A stretch of 64,000 bases of DNA from positions 8,266,601 to 8,330,600 of the forward strand of contig NC_133116.1 of NCBI RefSeq assembly GCF_022965805.1, written 5' to 3'. This DNA comes from Primulina eburnea. Taxonomy: Eukaryota; Streptophyta; Magnoliopsida; Lamiales; Gesneriaceae. Each line of letters starts with the position of its first letter. Position 1 is the first letter of the stretch. The position numbers were made by a program, and so were the translations under genes. The notes beneath the pieces are model-generated. The model had not been told where the DNA came from. It ran no database searches and saw only the letters and a list, made by a program, of their open reading frames with translations. This document shows, piece by piece, positions 57,354 through 64,000 of the stretch.

Positions 57354-60300
57354 TCATGGATATGGAGGATAAATAGACAGCTTAAATCCTCCGCCCCTGG
57401 CAATTTGCATCTGGTTTGGCTTTTCTGTTATTTTTTTCTCAATCTCCTTGGCAGTCGAAGCCGCAGTTTTAGTAGTACAATACATGTCCACAAGCCGGAG
57501 GCTTGAAATATCTGCGAAAGCTATTGGGACTACTAAAAGGCTACTGCAGTGTCTAAGATACAGATGTCTAAGTCTTGGAAAGTGACGAGCTTCAGATCTC
57601 CAGGTGGCCAGATCTGTCCTTCCAATATGCAATACTTTCAGACTGCGGAAGCCACCATCTTTTGATTCCCACCAATCCCCTTTAAATGCATTGTTTTTCA
57701 ACTTTAGAATCTCTAAGTTCTCCAACATTCCCAATGTAGACATGTCTTTCCAGTCCAGTAGTGTATCTGACAATGTTAGCTTCTTCAGCTTCGGTGGGAA
57801 TTTATACGTTTGAGGAAGACTATATAATTTTCCTTCAGAAGGTGGACGAGGAAATACGTCGTTCAACAGTTTTAAATTTTCAAGATAATCCAATTTTCCC
57901 AAACTATCAAATGGAGTGTTTCCGCTCTTGCTTTCTAGAAGCTTAGACAACGGACCCCGGATGCCCAAATTCTTCAGGTTAGGTGTCCTTAAAAACACAT
58001 CTTCTGTACAACTTTCAGGTGATATGGTTGAAAGTGTTTGTAGGCTCCCAAGCATCAAAACTTCATCTTTACCTTTTCTACCTTTTGAAAGAGGCCCTGG
58101 CAAAGTTGTGGATGCATTTGTTTTTACGTGCCTCAGTTGAATCATCTTCCATAGATCTGCTTTAATGTCAAACGTGCGTGAAGATGTCTCAATCACAAAA
58201 GTTTGAATGTTCCAAAGGCTAGACATGGCGGCAGGAAGAATCTTGAAATTACAAGAGATAGCAATAAACCTCAAATGAACAAGTTGGATAAGGTCAGCAG
58301 GAAAACGACTAAAAAGGATGGACCGAGCATGCAATACTCTGAGTAGCTTAAATGCTCCAGTAATGGATGAGATATATTCAGCAGGTAAGTTAATTTCTTC
58401 ATTGGAGAAGCACACAAAAGAACGCACGCGTGGACCAACTGGTTTAGATGAGATATAATTCAAGACACGAGTATGAATGCAAAGACGACGATAAGTTTGC
58501 AAGGTAAGGTTGGAAGATACATAGGTTCCTTGATCGAACCGCTTTATTTCTCGAAAAAAATTTTCTTCTGCAGCTACTCTTTTGCAAAACTCATGAAGCA
58601 TGTCATGAACACGACATGTTTTATGTTTGCCATTAGATCTCCGGACTCCTGCCATCACTAAATTTCTGTTGACAAGGTCGTCCAAGTACTCCTCTCCAAT
58701 ATCCTCCAAGCTCATTCCGTCTTTTGACTGTATGAATCCTTCAGCAATCCACAACCGAATAAGTTTCCATACAGGGATCTCAAAGTCTTCCGGAAACATA
58801 CCAAAGTAAATAAAGCATGCTTTCAAGTGATAAGGTAAGTGATTGTAACTTAATTCAATCAAATTGTCCACGCGTTTACTCTGTTCCAATGCCATAAATG
58901 CATCCACACTTTTAGCAACCGTTTCCCACCAATCTGTACCTTTCTCTAACAGAATTCCTCCAATTACCACAATTGCAAGTGGCAATCCTTGACATTGTTT
59001 GGCTATACGGGTTCCATCTTTTATTAATTCTTCAGGGCAATTCTCAGATCCCAGTGCCTTAATCTTTAGTAACTTCCAACTCTCGTCATACGTCAGAAAA
59101 CGCAAATCGTGAGGATCCCTGTTTGGGTTAGCATGTTGCGCAACTTTTCTTATGCGGCTGGTTATCAATATCCTACTCTTCTTGTTGTTCTTAGGGAAAC
59201 CGATTTTGAGATCATTCCAAGCCTGATCAGTCCAGACATCGTCCATAACAACCAAATATTTTCCTTTCTCTAAAATTTTACAAAGTTCTTTGGCCAGATT
59301 TTCATCATTCATCTTCTGCATGTCATCAGTCACCTGGGTGAAATGTCCAAGAATGTTGAGGAATACTTCTTTCCTGCTATAGTCTTGAGAAACATAGACC
59401 CATGCTCGGTTGTAGAACTCATACTCGATACCAGGATCGCGGTAAATCATCTTGGCCAATGTAGTCTTGCCAAGTCCTGCCATGCCAACAATCGAAATTA
59501 CTTCTAGCTCATCTGCTCCCCCGGTGAGAAGACCCATGACTTTTTCAGCCTCATCCTCAAATCCCACCACGTTGTCTTCTTCAACAATAGGAGGCTGTAT
59601 AGAAGGTTTCAAATCAGTAAAACTAAGATCGATTATGTATGTCCTTTAGTTTGTTTTTTCTCTACTCAATTTTTCCTGAAGAAATGCTTGTTTAAGATTA
59701 AGTAAACGAACATACAATAAGCAAACGATGTAATTCGTCACTAGTTTTTATGTTATTGAACTGACAAAGGTAATAAAAGAAAATAAGGAAACAAATAAAT
59801 TCAACAATTCAAATCCAACTGTTAGTTCATTTTCATTTGAAATCTAGCAAACAACCTAAATTCGGAATCCGCAAAAATGACCAGCCATGGAGAACAATAG
59901 CAAGAAGATAGATACGAAAGTGAAAGTAGAAACCATGAAAAATTCACCTTTTTCTCTTTTGAGCTTCCCTCGGCCCCATCCCCTGTCTGAAGCGATTCGA
60001 ACCCGAATAGTTTGTTTTTATAAATAGAATCCACCGTTTGTCGTATCTCCTCGATCCGTACCCCCACTTTGCGAAGCTTCTCCGCGTAAGCTGGAGTGTG
60101 GAAAGCCTTCTTGACGACGCCACGCGCCTTGTGCGCCGCCGCTTCGGCGACGAACGCGTCGATCACGTCTTCAGCATCGTACACCACGTTCCTGATCTGC
60201 TTCACCAACTCTTTCAGCACCTCATTCTTGCTGCGCTTCTCTGTGGAATCCTTGAGGAAAGCTTTGAACAAACCCAGATCGTTGTACAGACGCTCCACGT

Positions 60301-60388
60301 GGTTCTTCACTTCAGATATCAGGTTGACGTTGTACACGAGCAGCTGTTTCAGGTTCTCGAGCAGGAACTCCACGGCGGCGTCCGCCAT
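57354..60388 (-). CDS. CC-NB-LRR disease resistance protein (RPP13-like)
   Basis: Exon 1 60388-59948 (147 residues), intron 59947-59595, exon 2 59594-57354; phase 0 junction; 893 residues. Exon 1 is an Rx-type coiled coil with the EDVID motif (residues 73-77). Exon 2 holds NB-ARC: P-loop GMAGLGKTT (184-192), kinase-2 YLVVMDDVW (260-268), RNBS-B ILITSRIRK, GLPLA (350-354), and VHDMLHEF in the MHD position (476-483). About 400 residues of irregular leucine-rich repeats follow. Such proteins are intracellular immune receptors; the P-loop and kinase-2 look intact, so the ATPase switch is plausibly functional. The ligand is unknown. The ATG at 60388 is chosen because no ATG precedes it in frame. 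Confidence 0.93.
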
Positions 60389-62379
60389 CTCCGTCGAACA
60401 CCTGACAGCCGGTTCTTGAATGAAGCTAAATCTGAGTTCACGATGATGCTGCTCCACTAAATATCCAATGAAACTACTGGAATTGGAAAATCACCATAGC
60501 CATGGATTAAGCAAGCTGTCTCTGTTCATATTTGTGCGAGTTGACTTGCCTGGCATTCATCCATCCGATTCGGGTTGACGCGTGATTTATGGGTCTTCGG
60601 GTTGACGCGTAATTTATGGGTCGGATCCATTTTTGTCAGCCCAAACTTATGGGGCTCCGAGCTGGCCCAATCCCCTACTTTCCAATTTTCATCGGCATAC
60701 ACCAGTTCATCCCGGCTTTGAAGAAACATCAAATTCAGTCTACTTATAATTATTTCATTGAGAAAATAAATCAAAAAATTATCGTTTATTGTCCTAACAC
60801 ACACACACACACATAGATATATATACCTCGACCACTTGGCTCATAAGATGAGATGATAAAAAAATAAAGATAACGAAATTATTTTTTAAACTCAAATTAT
60901 TACAAAACTTGAATCAAATGCAAGTTGATATAAATATATATTTCATATCAAATGGTTTCTTATATATTTTAACGATTTTTTTTATGTTGGTAGATCAAAC
61001 TTATAATTTTAGCACTACAAATTGATTTTTTTTTAGCCGAGTTTCATTGGACGAGCCAACAATGTCAGATATCATATCGGGAAAGTCTGGAACTATATAC
61101 GAGCACTTTTGTGAAAATCTGATTGTATGTTCCAAATTTTAATTAATTAGATGATGAAAATTCAATCTAGACTAATTTGCAGGATGATTTTGGGGATTGG
61201 GTGCTAATGAAATGGAATAGCACAATGTGAAATTGATGGATCAATTTTATGGTGTTGCATCGTGTCATGGGAATAATTGATGTTTCACATATGGACATGC
61301 AAAGGATTCTTATTCCACCCATTTAATTGAAGTCAACGAAGGAATAATATCATCTAAGAATTAGGCATTGAATCTAAAACAAATTTTGGTCAGTTCTAAT
61401 CTTTTATTTTAGTGCAAAATAATGCATGTTCCATTGATGTCCTGAGAATTGGGAAAGACCATTCCCTCGAAAGTGTCTATTCTTACCTTCTTTTCATTAT
61501 TTTGTTTTTCTCAAAACCTAAATTGGAATGACTTTGCCCAACTCAAGTCCATGTACAGATTCTGAGTTGGCTACACAAATCAGTGCATCCGTAGTGTAGA
61601 TTCGTAGAATGAGTATGATAGTGTTATAGAAATTTAATGTAATAAAAATTTTCATGGCCGGCACACCTAGCTAATTGTGGGGGGCAGGTTGAAGTTAGGT
61701 TGGCATGCACTTGTCTTATGACTAATATACATTACACACACACACATGTTTGATATTATGAGTGGGTATCTTCGTGAGCACTGATGAGATGATGTACATC
61801 TATTGGATGTGATGAAATTATGTATCCAATAGGTCGCGCACACACACACACACACATATTTTGTGCCTTGGATTTTTTCACCACATTGTCCTAATTTAGA
61901 GCCATTTTCAACAAACGGGCAAAAAAAGAAAAAAAATAGTTTTTTAGTCTACTAAATTGTTTGATTTTGGGTATAGTTGTCTACTATGTTTTCAAAGTTT
62001 ATTTTGATATATTAATTTTTAATTTTCGGTTATTTTGGTTCAATTACTGACGTGACATCAGAAAATACTGACATGACATCGAAAAATAACGACATAGCTT
62101 TGGAAAATGCTGACTTACCAAGCTGTCATGTCAACAATTGAACCAAATTAATTGAAATTAAAAGTTAATATATTAAAACTAAAATTTAAAAAGTTAATGA
62201 TTAAAATAAAAAATAACAAGTTAATGAAAAGAAATCATTTTCTCAAAAAAAAAAAAAAAAACCATCCAAATAATCTTGTCAACAAGTTCATACTCTATAC
62301 ACATTCTCCATGGAGTTGAATTACATGATATTCTACCACTAGTCATTTCCTTGATATTGTATCGTATAAATGTAGATGA

Positions 62380-62880
62380 ACCACATCGTTTGTGAGCTAT
62401 TCGAAATTCAATTAATTAAAAGTTCGTTTGAACTCGTTTAATGAGATTCGTTAAAATAAACGAACCAAACTCAAGTTTTACAATATTCGACTCGTTAGCT
62501 CGTGAATATATTCGTTGGTAAGTTAATGAGTTATATCTTATATGAAAAAATAATATTTTTGATATTTGTTGATTTTGCACATTACTTATGAAATATATAG
62601 AAAAATTTATTAAATGAATTTATTATAAGAAATTTATAAATTTTAATAAGAATTCTATATTTTTCTCTAAATATATAATATACTTTTTAATGAATTTTAT
62701 GAAGATTTAAATGTATAATTCTTATTTATTAAGTTCATTTAGGCTCGATAAAAATTTGAATAAGCTTGTGAACCATGAATATATTTGTTAAATAAAGCTC
62801 GAGCTCGACTCGATTATAAACGAGTCGAGCTCAAACATTCAAGAATTCGGCTCGACTCAACTCGACAATTTTGAATGAAC
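62380..62880. repeat. GAGCTCGA-rich dispersed repeat
   Basis: Starts around GTTTGTGAGCTATTCG and ends with GAGCTCGAGCTCGACTCG and GAGTCGAGCTCAAAC words, often in inverted pairs. Similar sequences are common in plant intergenic DNA; the class is not assigned. Confidence 0.4.
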
Positions 62881-63280
62881 CTATATTGGATTATGGTAAA
62901 TTATATTAGTAAAAATTTGATCTTACATATATAGTAACTTGTCTTGGCGCAAAACATTTTTTTAGTTTATTTTTTTTATCAGAGTGGTGATATGTTTAAT
63001 GATTGAAAGTGTAAACGAAGTATAGTAATTTATACTAGGGTTTAGTTTTGACCAACTAAAATATTAAAATTCAGTTTAGAATAATTTACCGGACAAAAGT
63101 AACTTGTTTTTCCTTATAAAATATAGATAAAAATAAAGTTGCCTCGTTGACTCAAATAGATTCCATGTAAAGACATTCGGCAGTTTCCCAGTTGCCCATT
63201 TGCCCAATTGAAATATGACAGCAGATTGATTCTTCACACTTGTGACCAAATCCTTATCCATTCACTTTCTACAGACACAT

Positions 63281-63292
63281 AAATAAATAGCT
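63281..63292 (+). promoter_or_regulatory. candidate TATA box of the carboxylesterase gene
   Basis: ATAAATAAATAG about 110 bases before the ATG. Confidence 0.4.
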
Positions 63293-63398
63293 TGGGTAAC
63301 CCCTCATTTTGTCACAAGAAAAAAAAAACTCCTTCAAAATCAGAAAACTAATCCTTAAATTCTGTCTCTCCATTTTCATATCTTAAGGAAATAGAAGG

Positions 63399-64000
63399 AT
63401 GGCTGCTATGACATTAGATCCAAGTTTCAGCCTTCAAGTCAGCAGCAATGCATCCAAGAATAGAGTTATAGTTGAGGAAATTGACGGCCTTATTAGGGTC
63501 TACAAAGACGGGCATGTTGAACGACCTCAAATCATGACACATGCTGCGTGCTCCTCGGCTTCGGAGTTCGGGGTGTCGTGTAGAGACGTGATCATCGACA
63601 AGTACACGAATATTTGGGCACGTTTCTATGTTCCGAATACATCTCTTAAGAAACTTCCCTTGCTGGTGTACTTCCATGGAGGTGGATTTTGTGTTGGTTC
63701 TGCATCTTGGAGCTGTTACCATGAATTCCTAGCAAAATTATCCTCGAAAACAGGTTGTGTCATCGTGTCGGTCAACCACCGGTTGGCACCCGAATACCCT
63801 CTTCCAGCAGCGTACGAGGATGGCGTCAAGGCCCTTATTTGGTTAAGGCAACAATCTTTACTAAGTAAGAATGAGTGGTGGACTAATAATTGTAACATTA
63901 GTAAAATCTTTTTGGCCGGTGATAGTGCTGGTGCGAATATAGCCTTCAATGTCTCCATAAGGCTAGCTCGGCAAATTGATATCAAGGGTTTAATCCTAAT
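63399..64000 (+). CDS. CXE17: carboxylesterase, CXE17-like (cut by right edge)
   Basis: Open from the ATG at 63399 to the end of the window, 200 codons, no intron so far. The alpha/beta-hydrolase signature HGGGF appears in LLVYFHGGGFCVGSASW and forms the oxyanion hole. SVNHRLAPEYPLPAAYEDG and the nucleophile elbow GDSAGAN follow, with the catalytic serine. The remaining Asp and His of the triad would lie beyond the edge. The N-terminal EEIDGLIRVYKDGHVERPQI and ARFYVP blocks resemble Arabidopsis CXE17 and the GID1 fold family; the HGGG and serine argue for an active esterase rather than a GID1 receptor. The natural substrate is unknown. Confidence 0.9.
   Translation, partial: MAAMTLDPSFSLQVSSNASKNRVIVEEIDGLIRVYKDGHVERPQIMTHAACSSASEFGVSCRDVIIDKYTNIWARFYVPNTSLKKLPLLVYFHGGGFCVGSASWSCYHEFLAKLSSKTGCVIVSVNHRLAPEYPLPAAYEDGVKALIWLRQQSLLSKNEWWTNNCNISKIFLAGDSAGANIAFNVSIRLARQIDIKGLIL

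Larger units (their letters stand above)
60389..63398. other. intergenic region between NLR and carboxylesterase
   Basis: Three AC microsatellites (60797-60813, 61734-61746, 61839-61857), a degenerate short tandem repeat near 62047-62110 and a GAGCTCG-rich repeat at about 62380-62880. No gene seen. The first part is the NLR promoter and the last part the carboxylesterase promoter. Confidence 0.5.

Noticed and set aside
60389..60457. Possible upstream start for the NLR gene
   Set aside because: The frame extends upstream without a stop for 23 codons but starts at GTG, not ATG.
63414..63985. Minus-strand frames over the right edge
   Set aside because: They overlap the clear carboxylesterase frame on the plus strand and have no similarity.
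1..64000. tRNA, rRNA or snoRNA genes
   Set aside because: No cloverleaf, box C/D or rRNA-like block was noticed by eye; a covariance search would be needed to exclude diverged ones.

Overview
The window is nuclear DNA of a flowering plant. The evidence is AT-rich intergenic sequence, long introns with GT-AG ends, several Ty1/copia retrotransposons, a CACTA transposon, Tourist-like MITEs and plant-specific genes. The repeat families look asterid-like (perhaps Lamiales), but that is only an impression.

Genes. Four genes are recognised with confidence. (1) A BRO1-domain protein on the minus strand, 26351-28260, whose short first exon was not found. (2) MED25, the Mediator subunit, on the plus strand, 43177-52392: 15 exons with every splice phase consistent, 804 residues. 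(3) An ASPG1-like aspartic protease on the plus strand, 53607-55082, single exon, 491 residues. (4) A CC-NB-LRR resistance protein on the minus strand, 57354-60388, two exons, 893 residues. A fifth gene, a CXE17-like carboxylesterase, starts at 63399 and runs off the right edge. The 3' half of an HHO/NIGT1-type GARP transcription factor gene lies at 9396-10839; its front has been cut off by a retrotransposon.

Layout. 1-3520: minus-strand copia element A, fairly intact, 3' part outside the window. 3521-9395: plus-strand copia element B, whose 5' LTR was hit by element A; its interior is decayed but its LTRs are about 99.5% identical. 9396-10839: broken HHO gene. 11327-12091: Tourist-like MITE. 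12244 to about 19960: degenerate CACTA transposon carrying a captured HD-Zip fragment. 20000-23200: old LTR remnant split by a 1.57-kb solo LTR with a perfect 5-bp target duplication. 23200-26340: AT-rich, one foldback MITE. 26351-28260: BRO1 gene. 29265-29611: MITE. 30500-32279: LTR debris. 32280-37240: Tnt1-like copia with both LTRs. 37900-42600: broken SIRE-like copia. 42631-42809: foldback MITE. From 43177 onward the window is gene-rich.

Most notable. Element B carries a tandem array of four hairpins (about 5474-5885) in its non-coding interior. Between repeats the stems change by paired substitutions while the loop core AGCCACA is mostly kept, which looks like selection on an RNA fold. 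Element B's 3' LTR also supplies a TATA box and an ATG whose frame runs straight into the broken HHO gene. The genes do not form a pathway; each appears to be an independent transcription unit.
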